NCBI RefSeq assembly: GCF_037975245.1
Contig: NC_092580.1
Coordinates: 14,175,001 to 14,239,000 of the forward strand
DNA: 64,000 nt
Reading direction: 5' to 3'
DNA from: Apostichopus japonicus
Lineage: Eukaryota > Echinodermata > Holothuroidea > Aspidochirotida > Stichopodidae
Shown: piece after piece, positions 37,430 to 48,482 of the stretch
Numbering within the stretch: position 1 is the stretch's first letter
Layout: the number at the start of each line of letters is the position of its first letter
Notes under the pieces: generated by a model
Seen by the model: only the letters and a program-made list of their open reading frames with translations
Database searches by the model: none
What the model was told of the DNA's origin: nothing
Program-made: the position numbers and the translations under genes

Positions 37430-38588
37430 CAACTACTGTGTCCAATAGAAAGTGATATACTATGGGAGAGTATAAATTTTTCAATGGCACACAAAGAGTT
37501 TCACTTTTATCTTAAAGGTTACATACTGGGTTTAATGTGCAGCGTATAGTGCTGTGTATACAATAACAGGTCTGTATATAATACATATTTTCAGGACTGT
37601 GATATACATGTTTTGATCAGCTATATATATATATATTGATTGTATAATTTTAATGTATAAACAAAGTAATGATATGCCTAATTAAATCAAGTTTGTGTGA
37701 AACATATTATTTCAGCAGAAATTTCATGAGTTTGATTATTTAAGAGTTGAAGCAGGTTGTCTCTTTCATTTATCAAGACTGTTATTTTCAAATCTGTTGC
37801 CAACGTTTGTAAGCTGATTATCAGTGTCATGAAATCATTACAACTGATGGTTCAAGTGACTTCTTCCTGTGGTAGGATGTGTGGTCGTACACACACATAA
37901 TATATACACATGTTACTCATTAAAGCAGAGGGGGTACTGCTTTAATACAATAACCCTACATGCACAATCATATAGGACATTCAAACTGTGCAATATATTG
38001 GATGGTAGAGATTGTAATAGACTTTGCTATAACGCTTTACATAACTTTTCTGGCAGACAAATGCTATGCATTAGTCCAATGGTAATAGCAGGGAGTGTAA
38101 AATATCAAACACAAAAAATGCTCTCACAGGTAAAAATGTTTTGAGATTAAAATAGCTGGAACTATAAAATGTTTGCTGTACAAATGTTCCCAACATGTAC
38201 ATATATTAAGCAGCCAAGCTAGCAATAAGTTCTGCCACAGGTATGGAATGTTATAAGTGGATATTATGGGATAATAGTTATAGTGCAGCAGCCCGCAAAC
38301 TTCTAGGCCCACGACAATTAACAAATCGCTGATTGAGCCACCAACCCACCAAACAATTTTCCTCTTGATCAGAATCAATGCTCGGAATGTATGATTACGC
38401 TGCAGTAGCCTAGGCTATATGGACTTGTTGTTCAAAACCTAACTTCATGGATTGGCAAGGGCTAAGCTATGAGGGAAATGTTTTACTAGAAAATGAAAAA
38501 CCTGCAACCCATAAAAAATTGTTTGGGTCGTACCTCTTAGTTTGGGGGGGGGGGGGGGATGCATCATTGTAGTGTTTAGATTAATTTA
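33847..38588. other. Scaffold-gene intron, middle part
   Basis: Long G or C runs at 34995, 35333, 35843, 36959 and 38544, and the TA array. The 94-codon frame at 36838 shows no splice support or domain. Confidence 0.5.
37366..37430. repeat. TA dinucleotide array
   Basis: An uninterrupted TA run of about 60 bp; cruciform-prone and assembly-sensitive. Confidence 0.95.
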
Positions 38589-39422
38589 GACTTGCTTAGT
38601 ATATTGGCATATATCATACCTTATAACTTCATGGTTCTGGGGTAATACTTTACATATAGTTTTAATTAAATCATGAGTACAGACAAACAAAACAGAAAAC
38701 TGTAAGACACATACTTTATTCATAGTGAATTATGTTGAGAGATGTTATATCACATTAGCCTTCCAGAGCTCATGCCTTAAATGTTGTCCTTACATTGAAC
38801 AAGTTTTTCTAACCACTAAATGCAAAGTTTGTAATTTGATCAAATGTTGTTTGCGTGTGTTTTTGTAAATTTGGTCAGATTGTAAATGTAGAAGGACAAT
38901 ATACCTGTAGTATTAATATAAATGGAAGAGCCCAGAGAAATGAAAGGTTCCATAAAACTTGTGAACTTTAAAGGGAGTGAAGACTCGTGCACAAAGAAAC
39001 GTCTGATGCCCGTAATCTGACCTAGTTTCGAATGAGGTGAAACAAGTGTTAGACACCACCATTGATCCCAGAAAATATACACACAGCTTGCTACCGTCGG
39101 TAATTAGACACTAGTGTACAGTCAGTACATACAGCTGCGGTCAATGCCCACAGCACAGTGTATAAACGATACAGCGATGGACATCTCAGGTCCAGCTAAA
39201 GATAACAAGGTATCACGTTGCATTTTGTAGCGACATGAACAAAACGTCACTTGCAAGCAACAGAATGATAACTTTTTCAGATAGCCGCACACAAATTGGG
39301 CGAGTCTTCAATGCCTTTAAAGTAAGACTTGCTTGGTATATTGGCATATATCCTACCTTATAAATTCATTGTTCCTTTAGGTAATACTCATGCATATAGT
39401 TTTTAATTAAATCATGAGTACA
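38589..39422. repeat. Direct repeat pair flanking a MITE
   Basis: 38589-38682 and 39326-39422 share GACTTGCTT(A/G)GTATATTGGC, ATATATC(A/C)TACCTTATAA and TAATTAAATCATGAGTACA. The Kolobok-like copy 3 lies between them. Confidence 0.8.
38968..39320 (-). mobile_element. TTAA-flanked Kolobok-like MITE, copy 3
   Basis: 353 bp, reverse orientation relative to copies 1 and 2, bounded by TTAA at 38968-38971 and 39317-39320. It retains the uninterrupted GGACATCTCAGGTCC site where copy 2 carries the palindrome. It lies between two copies of a roughly 95-bp direct repeat (38589 and 39326). Confidence 0.82.
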
Positions 39423-39807
39423 TGATGTGTACTTCTGGTTGCTGCTACCTTTCATATTATTCCAATATATTTTACCTAAAGGTCAAACAATGGGGTACAC
39501 AATGGAGGCAGTGAATTTTTTATTTATTTAATGATTTTTTTCACTTTCAGTTCACAAACACTTAGACATTTTATCACCTATTAAATATTAACAATTTTCT
39601 CAACGTTTGGAGATAATTTGGAAAATTAGAACCTTTTAGAAAAGTATACTTGTTTGAATACTTCTAATAACTTTTTAGCAGTTCATATTAATTTTTTCGG
39701 GTCAATATTGATAAGCTTTCATTAATTGTCTATTTTGATTAACTAATTAGGAGGGGGAGAACCTCTTGAAGATTATGTTTGAAAACTTTTAGCAAACTTT
39801 TTCATGC

Positions 39808-40431
39808 TTAAAGCAGCATTTTGCGTCCTTTTCTATGATTTTTCTCAACCTCACTGATTCCACTTTGCCATAACGACATACATAACTAGCTAATCTATTT
39901 ATATTTTACTTCAAATGGTGGCATAAAAGTCGAAAAAATTGCAACTTTCAACTTTGTTGTTCTCCAAGATATTTTCTGTTGGGAACCCAATAAACCTCGC
40001 CCATAATATGAATATTTAAACACTACGAACGTCATTGACAGATACGTAATATAACACCACGCTTGATTTGTGTACAGTCTATATGGCAGTTGTACCAGGG
40101 AGTTGCATAACAACTCCCTGGTACAACCAACGCGAAGTCTTGAATCTATTTTTAGCAACTGCTCATAACTAAACCTGCATCTCTGATTGGTTGAATTCAA
40201 ACTAGTGGGTTTGGCGGAATTGTATGCGATTAATTTTAACTGTGAAATTTGTCGAGGACACTCTTCTCATTTATCGACATAAATCGTTAATTACTCGCTA
40301 ATTAACGCTCTTGGCAGGGTGAAACTTGGATGGTATCTTAGATTGCTGTTTTATGATTGATACATGTAAAAAAATCGATGCACATGTTAAAAAAGTGGAA
40401 AAAAGCGACCCAACGCAAAATGCTGCTTTAA
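39808..40431. mobile_element. Second TTAA-type MITE family, 624 bp
   Basis: The ends TTAAAGCAGCATTTTGCGT (39808) and ACGCAAAATGCTGCTTTAA (40431) form a perfect 19-bp inverted repeat including the TTAA targets. There is no coding capacity. It contains one of the CAGGGAG palindromes at 40096-40120. Confidence 0.82.
40096..40120. mobile_element. Minute palindrome, 25 bp, near-identical to the one at 13516
   Basis: It differs from the 13516 copy at one base. Its palindrome extends outward to 17-nt arms, GTTGTACCAGGGAGTTG. No 7-bp direct duplication is present; only GTAC, itself palindromic, is on both sides. It lies within the TTAA element 39808-40431. Confidence 0.6.
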
Positions 40432-41749
40432 GACATTTACTTTGACAGAGATTCTTTACAAAGTGATGACCTTTCTAGTCCGTCAGTTCACACATTTCAC
40501 TTTAACTGTTTCTTCACACTATACTAAAAGTACATCCATGAATGGCTAAAAGTAAACAGAGGCATTGACCTACTACACCCTGAGCACAATAGCCCTTTTA
40601 TTCCCTCTGTGAAGACCATAAATCTAATTCTCCTTCTTCAGACCTGCAAGCCTGTCTTATCCTTTTTTCAACAAATAAACACTGCATTACCAAATTTGGT
40701 CTGGATCCTGATCATAGGATCTCCCACACTGCTCAGTATGTTTTTATAACAGCCATGGATTGTAGGAGTTGTCACATCTATACAGTGTATTACTAGTATT
40801 GGGCTGGTCTTTATATATACAGCTTATATATTCTGTATACTTGCTTAGTATAATTGCTTGGGAGTGCAGTCATCAAGTTAAATAGCAGCCTAGATCTGCA
40901 CTGTGTGAGTACAGTCTCTCATGCAGAATCGTATACGCTCGGGTAATTCTGTACCGGCTGGAAGGAAAAAAGGAATTGTTGGATCATATATTGAGATCTA
41001 TATTCATGGTCTCATTAAAGTACCGGGTGATCAACTTTTCTTTGTTCGGTAATTATGTCTGATAATAATTAGGATTCTTTTTTTTTATATGGAGAACTTT
41101 GTCATGCATGATGGTCACGTTCTTCCTTGTTTAGACATGTACTGTATATTGCACGATTGTTCTCAGGAAGTTCATTAATTAAATCACTGATTAATTTGAT
41201 CATGAATGCGGTTTATAATGTATGCCAAAATATGTAGTAGGCTAACTGGAAAGAATCTATACATACATTGCTAGGGGTTACCATTGTTTTATTCAAAAGT
41301 GGGAGTCACTTCATGCTCAATCTTTCTGGCCCCCTTGAAGAAACTTTTTAAAGAATCTTATAAATTGTGCACTGAAAACGATTATATTACGGCGATTTTG
41401 TAACAGCCCCGTATAATGATGCGTGCAAGATATGGTACATGTGTATTTAAATTTTACATTGGTTATTATAAAAATAGAGATGTAATCTTTAACGTCACAG
41501 CTGCTTAAGTTAGTTTGCTGGCGGCTGGCGGGACGAGATAAGTTTTCGTTGTAAAAACGAGATAATTTCCTGCTCATAATGAGGGACGCACATTTGGTAA
41601 CTCTACAGTGCACTGATTCTGCTAATTTATGCTGTGATTGGTCCAGAAGCTACATTGAAGACAGTCATTGCATGTTCATACATACATGTGCTTGATCATG
41701 ATTTTTATGACATGTATAATCCACAGTATGTATATATATATAGATATAT
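40432..41749. other. Scaffold-gene intron, between two transposons
   Basis: No exon or repeat recognised; the 98-codon minus frame at 41317-41613 has no family features. Confidence 0.5.
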
Positions 41750-42500
41750 GGGTATTTCTATAAACCTGGGGTCCAATAGTGTGACGTGGATCCAAAATTT
41801 CAATGTCCTTCAATTAAGATGAAATTTTACTTTTTGATAGAGTTATTATGTGGGTTTTAAAAAATAACAGTGAAGAAGTAAAAAAAAAAGTGCACCTATA
41901 GGTTAACAATAGTAATGCAAACCAATATGACGAAAAAAACCAACATAACAGGGACACCAAAATCCGAACTTGTCAACAGGGGGAAAGTGACATGCCTATA
42001 GGTTACACTGCCTCTGTTATCTGTTTTGCACTAGGTTTTAGATGACTTTCAACAATAAAAAAGCTTTAAGGAGAAATGAGTTTCATTCAACAGAAAATTG
42101 CAACAAAAAAAAATGACAACATGCTATTTTCCGAAAGCAGAAAGTGCTTTTTTTAAAACCATTTTTATTACAGCACAATAAACTCAACAGAGTGGAATGA
42201 ACAGTCCCTAATATAACACTATCAATCATACCTACATATTAAAACCACAAAGGACCACCAACACACCCAAGGTTTTCTGTAGTGCAAGTTCTAATACCGC
42301 GAGTTGTATGGAAGTAGGAAAAAACTTAAGCATAACGGGGACACCAAAATTTAGTGTCCCCTGTAATGAACAACAGTTAATGATTAACAGACGAACAAAT
42401 AATTTTATCAAATCTGAAATATTTTAAAAGTCAATTATTCATGCACAGGAATACATCCAGTGTCCAATAGTTCAGAAAACTGTATGACTAGCATAGTAAA

Positions 42501-42660
42501 CAATCTGACAAGGTGCCTCACATTTATTCAAATCTCAAACATTTCACAAGAAAAAAAAGCTAGAAAAGGTAAATCCAAAAACAATCTGACAAGGTGCCTC
42601 ACATTTATTCAAATCTCAAACCATTTCACAAGAATAAAACTAGAAAAGGTGAATCCAATA
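42501..42660. repeat. Tandem duplication inside the transposon, 81-bp period
   Basis: CAATCTGACAAGGTGCCTCA...CTAGAAAAGGT(A/G)AATCCA occurs twice. Confidence 0.85.
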
Positions 42661-42777
42661 TTTAACAAGGTGAAGCTTTGACAAGAAAGAAGAAATGTTC
42701 AAAATGAAGGCCTTCAAAGTTACTTGATTGAACAATTGTTATCAAGTGAAACCTGATCCAGTTCATTGTGGCAAAAT

Positions 42778-42939
42778 TCATACACATGCCCTTTGCTCCA
42801 GAGACACTGATGGTGGAGACAAAACGCAAATGTCCGACAATGGATGAAGGTGACAAAGTTCATTGGTAGACTGGAAGGACCCACTCTTTCGCCGTTGCAA
42901 GAATTTCAGTCCAACTTGGCTGTTAGCGATGGCTTGAAC
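42778..42939 (-). CDS. Transposon-internal terminal exon
   Basis: After the acceptor TCTTATTCCAG the frame reads VQAIANSQVGLKFLQRRKSG, then SFQSTNELCHLHPLSDIC, and ends LSPPSVSLEQRACV before TGA at 42780-42778. The combination ...LVQxI...LKFLxRRxxxxF continues the module started in the upstream exon. The upstream (N-terminal, catalytic) exons expected toward 45 kb are not recognisable, so the coding unit is a remnant. Confidence 0.55.
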   Translation of the reverse strand, partial: VQAIANSQVGLKFLQRRKSGSFQSTNELCHLHPLSDICVLSPPSVSLEQRACV

Positions 42940-43065
42940 CTGGAATAAGAAGATAAGACGAGCATATTACTTTCAGGAATGATCTCCACATTATGAAGCA
43001 TAATTTAGCTGCCAAAATGGAGAATTTTGTGTGCATCAGGCAAATATTGACTCAACCATACTCAC

Positions 43066-43129
43066 CAAGTAGACAAAGTTCTTCTTGCCAGTAGCAAAAT
43101 TGATAGCTACGTAGGACCCCACCTGGAGC
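43066..43129 (-). CDS. Transposon-internal exon, penultimate
   Basis: A 64-nt exon after the acceptor TTCCTTTACAG, ending TTG|GTGAGT. One leading nucleotide is followed by 21 codons: LQVGSYVAINFATGKKNFVY plus L. It joins in phase 0 to the exon at 42939. The pattern GxYVxxxFxTxKKxxxYxV resembles the C-terminal module (VGxFVxVxFxxKxxxxxYVGxV...FLR) seen in many transposon-related proteins of marine animals; this is from general familiarity, not a search. Confidence 0.55.
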
Positions 43130-45605
43130 CTGTAAAGGAAAATTACTTTGAGTGTGATTATCTTAGAATATATTTTCGGTAACAAAGTGACCTAGATTTG
43201 TACGTTTATCAACTCTGTGCTGGACAAGGTTGAGTAGAGTATGGAGGTTTTACCTCCATGAGTAGAGGCACATGTTGTGGATGGGCAAGGACTGCTTTCT
43301 TGATAAGTCAACTGACAAGTTTTAAGATTAATGTGCTAAGACACAGATGGAGCTTCAATATTCTCATAAACAAACCTAATCTATGACTCCACGAAAAGAT
43401 TCCACGAAAGGTTTATCCATGATATGAGGCAAACAAGTTATTAGTGAAAAATAGGTTACAGAATACAGTATATAAAATATATATAAAATATGGATCTCCA
43501 TTCCACTAAGTTTTGTCTTTTTCACCTAGAGTAGGCCTATTACTTTAGACCCTAACACAGTGACTGTGCTACCGTAGGCTAGTTGTTTCAAACAAAGTTC
43601 CTATCGATAGTACATACAGTGGTAATGGTAATGCCATTGATACTCTCAATTTGGGGCCTAGACTATATGTCCATCTGTTTTGGATAATAATTGGTTAAAA
43701 ATTGCCATAGCGTTCCAATCACATTCCGCTCTTACAAATTAAAAATCGGACTGATGTAGTATAGCAGTTACAATTTATTTTATTGGTTTTAACGCCGTTT
43801 CTGACATATTTTGTGACCCACGTTAAAACTTTGGTGACTGGGTTGTAGTTTCGCGAAACTTTCAAACGTTATTTTTAAGAGCGTATTTGTTGATATTGTA
43901 CGCATGTTTTGACATTATCGTACATATCTCGAATAGAAAATAAATTTATCAGCATTTTTGCACAACAAAAAGAAACTTTGTCCTCTTTTTCTACATTTTG
44001 CCGTTTCTTGCGAAATTACCGTAGGCTACATCTTATATTCGAATGTAGCCTAAGCTTAGGCCTAGCCTAACGTTAGTTTAAACTGTTAGTGTTACCATAA
44101 CGGAGTACACCAATGTAAAATGGTGTCCCCTTGACAGCAATTGGCCAATTAATGAATCAACCATTTAAAAAAGTCTCAAAAATCAAATTTATCGATAGAT
44201 TAACTTTTTATTTAGGTCGTAATTTTAAAATGAAACATTACTTTAATATTTGCACACTCACTTTTCTGGAACTCAACGGGGTTTGCGGCTTCGACGTAAC
44301 GAAAATACCATCGTAACGCTGGGGTAGATAGGGGACACAAATTTTCTTCGGTGCATTGATCGATGTAGCGCTGGAGTTATATATGATTGTATATGCCTGC
44401 AGACGACGTCTAGGACTTATGAATGACGTCATTCATTCATAAAACTATGGGATGTGTTTTTTCACAAATGACGTAGCCTTGAAATTTACCAACGTTACGA
44501 GGTCTGAGGGACACGAAACTTTTACGAATTTTCGGGTCGTTGAAGACAACATTTTTGAGCTAGCTTGAACATCCAAAATAGGCCTATGGAGAAGGGATAA
44601 GTTGGTTGTTAATGTCTGATCGTACATCGCGATGCTTGTACATGCACACAGGTTCACACAGGCAATCATTTATCAATTTACCAACGTTACAGGGTGGACA
44701 CGAAAATGTTACGTTGGGCATGCACATTTCAATACTTCGTCATAAACGAGTGGGGACGGAAAAAAAACTGAAACTTTGTCAACTTCAACTCTTATTCATG
44801 TATTAACTTGTAGTAAATCTGCAAATGAACTTGAGACAAAATGAACAGTGAGAAATGTTACCAAAGTTAACATGTTTAAATGTCACAGTTGGTACTAAAA
44901 ATTGTGGGGGACACAAAGGGAAACTTGCACTTAAAGAAAAAAAACGACAAGAGATTTAAACTTTTTTTATATTTAATTATACTCCCTATACAGTAAACTA
45001 TGAAATGCAACTAGACATCAGGATATTGAAGTGGTAATTTGCAAGTGATTGGATAGTATTTGTGCATAGTGTGTGGAAACCCTATTGGACCCCAGGTTTA
45101 TAGAAATACCCATATATATATTTTTGGTTTTAATGAAATAGTCCTCTCTTATACTGATACTACAAACAGTTTCAATAACCTTCATCGCATAGAATGAATA
45201 TGAATGTTCATACTGTTCAAACTGTCGATACCAGTGCTCCTAAGCCACGGGACATGAAAGTACTGTGCTAATAGAAAAACTTGTTCGGTGCCATTGTGGC
45301 TCAGTCGATGAGTTCAGTTTGTTCATTGTACCTAGTTTAATAGTAAAGTTTGTAATTGTGCCTATATAAATATATACTGCATGCCCAGTATAAAGATACT
45401 TAAACATGGTTTGTTTTGAACTAAATAACATAATCAGTCAGAGCGCAATTCATTTACTCAATGCTAACATGCACAGCACCTGTATCTACCTATACTACAC
45501 TCGGGATTGACAGAGGTGATGTTGCTCTTTAATTATTCACATGATCAGCCTGATGCGTACGTATATCATACATGTGGAATTGAATCTTGCTTTAATTTAT
45601 TTCAG

Positions 45606-45818
45606 TTACTACAGATCCTGCAAAACCTTCCAAGGTAATCTCCTCTCTTGGAGAGTTGAGGAATAAAATCCGACCCCCTAAACAGCAGGTAAAGTTAGTC
45701 CGAAAGGGGGGCGTCCGCCACAAGCCCTGCAAAGAGGGGTCTTATCCTCTTCATGGAGATGTGTTCTTTAATTCAGACACTCTGTCATGGGATGTAGCTG
45801 GCTTGATTGATAGAGCAG
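45606..45818 (+). CDS. Unrecognised tyrosine-motif scaffold-like gene, exon 2
   Basis: A 213-nt exon after the acceptor TTTAATTTATTTCAG, ending GCA G|GTAACA. Both boundaries are phase 1. It encodes TTDPAKPSKVISSLGELRNK, then a basic run (IRPPKQQVKLVRKGGVRHKP) and ends LSWDVAGLIDRAG. Composition is coding-like (GC-richer than its flanks) and free of stops only in this frame. It is separated from coding exon 1 by about 16.4 kb, the longest intron of this gene in the window. No conserved domain is recognised; the mixture of basic stretches and Pro/Ser suggests a flexible linker of an intracellular protein. Confidence 0.78.
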
Positions 45819-46454
45819 GTAACACGGATTTGACATCTGCACCCAACTACCTCCCTCATCCTCTCTCCCTTCTTGCATCTTGTTAATCAAACATCCTCCT
45901 GGAAATGGAACAACTAACCTTATCGTCTGTGAATCAGCTGACATATCACTCACATATAATCTCTTTCAAACTAAACTCTTTATATACCTCTTGTCTCTGT
46001 CACCCGTGCAGTGTTATAACCAAGTCTGCCACGATTATTATTATTATTATTATCATCCCTAAACCCGGTGTGATTTTCTTGGGACTGAGCCGGTGGAGAT
46101 GAATGGGGTGATAAATAGTACGTGTATTTAAATAATTACGAATGACCGCATGCAGATTTCAAGGATGGTCATTCATGAGGGGGATTAATTTCATGAATAA
46201 ATTTGAATGGCTAAGTACTGTGACATTCTGTTTTAACATCATAAAATATGGTTTTTTTATGAACGTTCTTTTTGAAAGAAAGGCTTGGTCTCTGTGAAAG
46301 TAGGTGAGCCATGTTATCATTGTAGGTTTAGCATACCATGAAAGTATGCTAATTGCCAGATGAATTATATCTTGCCTGAAAGTAGTATGGAATTGAGCCC
46401 ATCGCACAATATATGTACATTATAGTTAACAACATACCAGCAATACAAAATATG

Positions 46455-47340
46455 TAAGGTCACTGCACTCAACTCTTAATTGTCTTGACTCTAATAGCAC
46501 ACGTCTTTCCCATCTAACCTACAATGTAATGAAAGGCACTGTAATGTACTAATACAATGCAATGCACACAATATTATACAATGCAATTACAATATAATAG
46601 AGTACAATGCAAGACAATACATTACAATACAATACAATACAATATATTACATACAATACATTACATACAATATAGTACATTACATACAATACATACACTA
46701 CAATATATTACATACAATACATTACATACAATACAAAACGATACAAATTAATTATATACAATAACAATACAATACAATGCAAGTACAGTATAATGCAATA
46801 CAAATTAATTATAATACAATACAATGCAAATTTACTTCGTTCCCGACTTACCTGTCTCCCCAATTTTTCCAACTCCGAAGAACACAGTGAAACACTTTGT
46901 GGGTAGAAAAATGAAGGAGGTCACTAGGGTCAGTGAGGGTGTACAGTGTTAAAAGATTACCAGGGCATTCTAGACACGGTAGAATGTGGTGCATAGGTTG
47001 TGGGGAGACAGGTAAGTGGGTCACTCATAAATATATAAACCAGTAAGTTTTATAATTTACAGTATAATGGAGTACAATGCAATACATTACAATACAATAC
47101 ATACAATACATTACATACAATACAAAACAATACACATTAATTATATACAATAATACAATACAATGCAATTACAGTATAACACAATGCAATACAATACAAA
47201 AGGAAATATGTTAATTTACTGCACTCATCATTCACCTGTCTTGACTTTACTATTGCACATTCCCATCTACCTACAATGCAATACAATACAGTACAGTATA
47301 CCTGTACAGTGCAATAGAGTACAATACAATACAAAATATG
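46455..47340. repeat. AATAC-type microsatellite cluster with a duplicated spacer
   Basis: Runs of ACAATACAAT/ATACATTAC at 46550-46830, 47060-47200 and 47275-47335. Spacer 46455-46530 is repeated with divergence at 47218-47285 (CTGCACTCA...GTCTTGACT...CCATCTA(A)CCTACAATG). A 16-nt inverted repeat (ACTTACCTGTCTCCCC, 46846-46861 and 47017-47002) brackets 172 bp between arrays. Confidence 0.8.
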
Positions 47341-48482
47341 TTAGTTTACGTATGCTGGTGTATGGAAACACCACACTTCCCCTATTTCCCCTGTTATTGA
47401 TATAATACATATGTAGCTACACTGACAGACAATCTAGTCACTGTTTTTGTAAGTGAAATCAGTATTCTTTGTTTTCGATCACAATTTTTAAAGCCCTAAT
47501 GAAAACAGCAAAAATTGCAACGTCCAGGGAAACAAGGAAATATATCGATTTTGTATTTTGATACACTTCCCTTGAATTATTTCACCCATTTAGGGGAATT
47601 GTACAGTAAACTGGAATGACTGTACAAAGTTAGGGGAAGTTTTCCTTGCTTCGACAGCAGTTTCACTCCCCGCGTTACAAAATGCTTTCTATTTCTGATG
47701 AATTCTGATCAAACCATGGATGAATACATGGTGCAAGGTTCACAGTTAAGATAAGGGAGAAATCTTATGATATCAAGATTTTTTACCATCATTAACAGTA
47801 TGAGCCATGGTAGTTAAATTGCATCAGTTTTTGAAGGCTAGGAACATTGTCACATATTATATACTATGTGTTCCTTTGTAAAAAACTGCTATACATGGTC
47901 TTTACAGTGTGTTTGTAGATATAATTGTGACCTTGCAAGAATACTCTGAAGATAAAGTCATTAGCTGATTAATATGAACAAGAAGGAACTAACAACAAAA
48001 CTAAAAGAAAAACTAGTTTAATCTATTTAGTCTATGATAATTAATGGTACTAAGCTCCTTTTCATCTTTAATGACCCTTGCCATGTATACATGTTAGCTA
48101 TAAAATTAGTGTTCTTCTTCAATGTATGTACCAATCCACTTCCCCCTGGACTCGGACGAGAGATATCCGTTAAGGAATTTAAAAACAAATCACGTACGTA
48201 CAGGTAGGTTGTAAGACTTCAGACACAAGGAAGTAGTTAAGCCACACATTGCAGATCAGTCTAAATAAACTCTATAGTATAATAACATAAAAAGAAACAA
48301 AAATCATGTTTTGAGTAAGTGGGGAAGTAAATTCAAAGGAGAGATTTAAAATTAATTAGTAGACTTAATACTGCTCTCTGATTTGCATAATTAAGTAAGC
48401 TCTTCCTACAAGTCCTTTAGATTTTAAGTACCATTTATGATGGAATTGTGAAGTATGTCGCCTATTGATACACATTACAGTG
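47341..48482. other. Intron 2-3 of the scaffold gene, unique part
   Basis: AT-rich; nothing recognised. Confidence 0.5.

Larger units (their letters stand above)
41750..45111. mobile_element. DNA transposon copy with 30-bp perfect terminal inverted repeats
   Basis: GGGTATTTCTATAAACCTGG begins a 30-bp sequence at 41750-41779 that is repeated exactly in inverted form at 45111-45082, defining a 3362-bp element. The flanks are AT repeats (up to 6 bp ATATAT shared on each side), so the target duplication is ambiguous. GGGACAC or its complement recurs near both ends (41951, 42338, 42354, 44123, 44332, 44508, 44908, plus GGACAC at 44696), resembling subterminal transposase-binding repeats. Two minus-strand exons survive inside; no full transposase was found, so this is probably an internally deleted derivative. 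The superfamily is not assigned. Confidence 0.85.

Noticed and set aside
44238-44669. Two minus-strand frames inside the transposon as transposase
   Set aside because: Short, no catalytic motif seen and overlapping the subterminal repeats; more likely untranslated.
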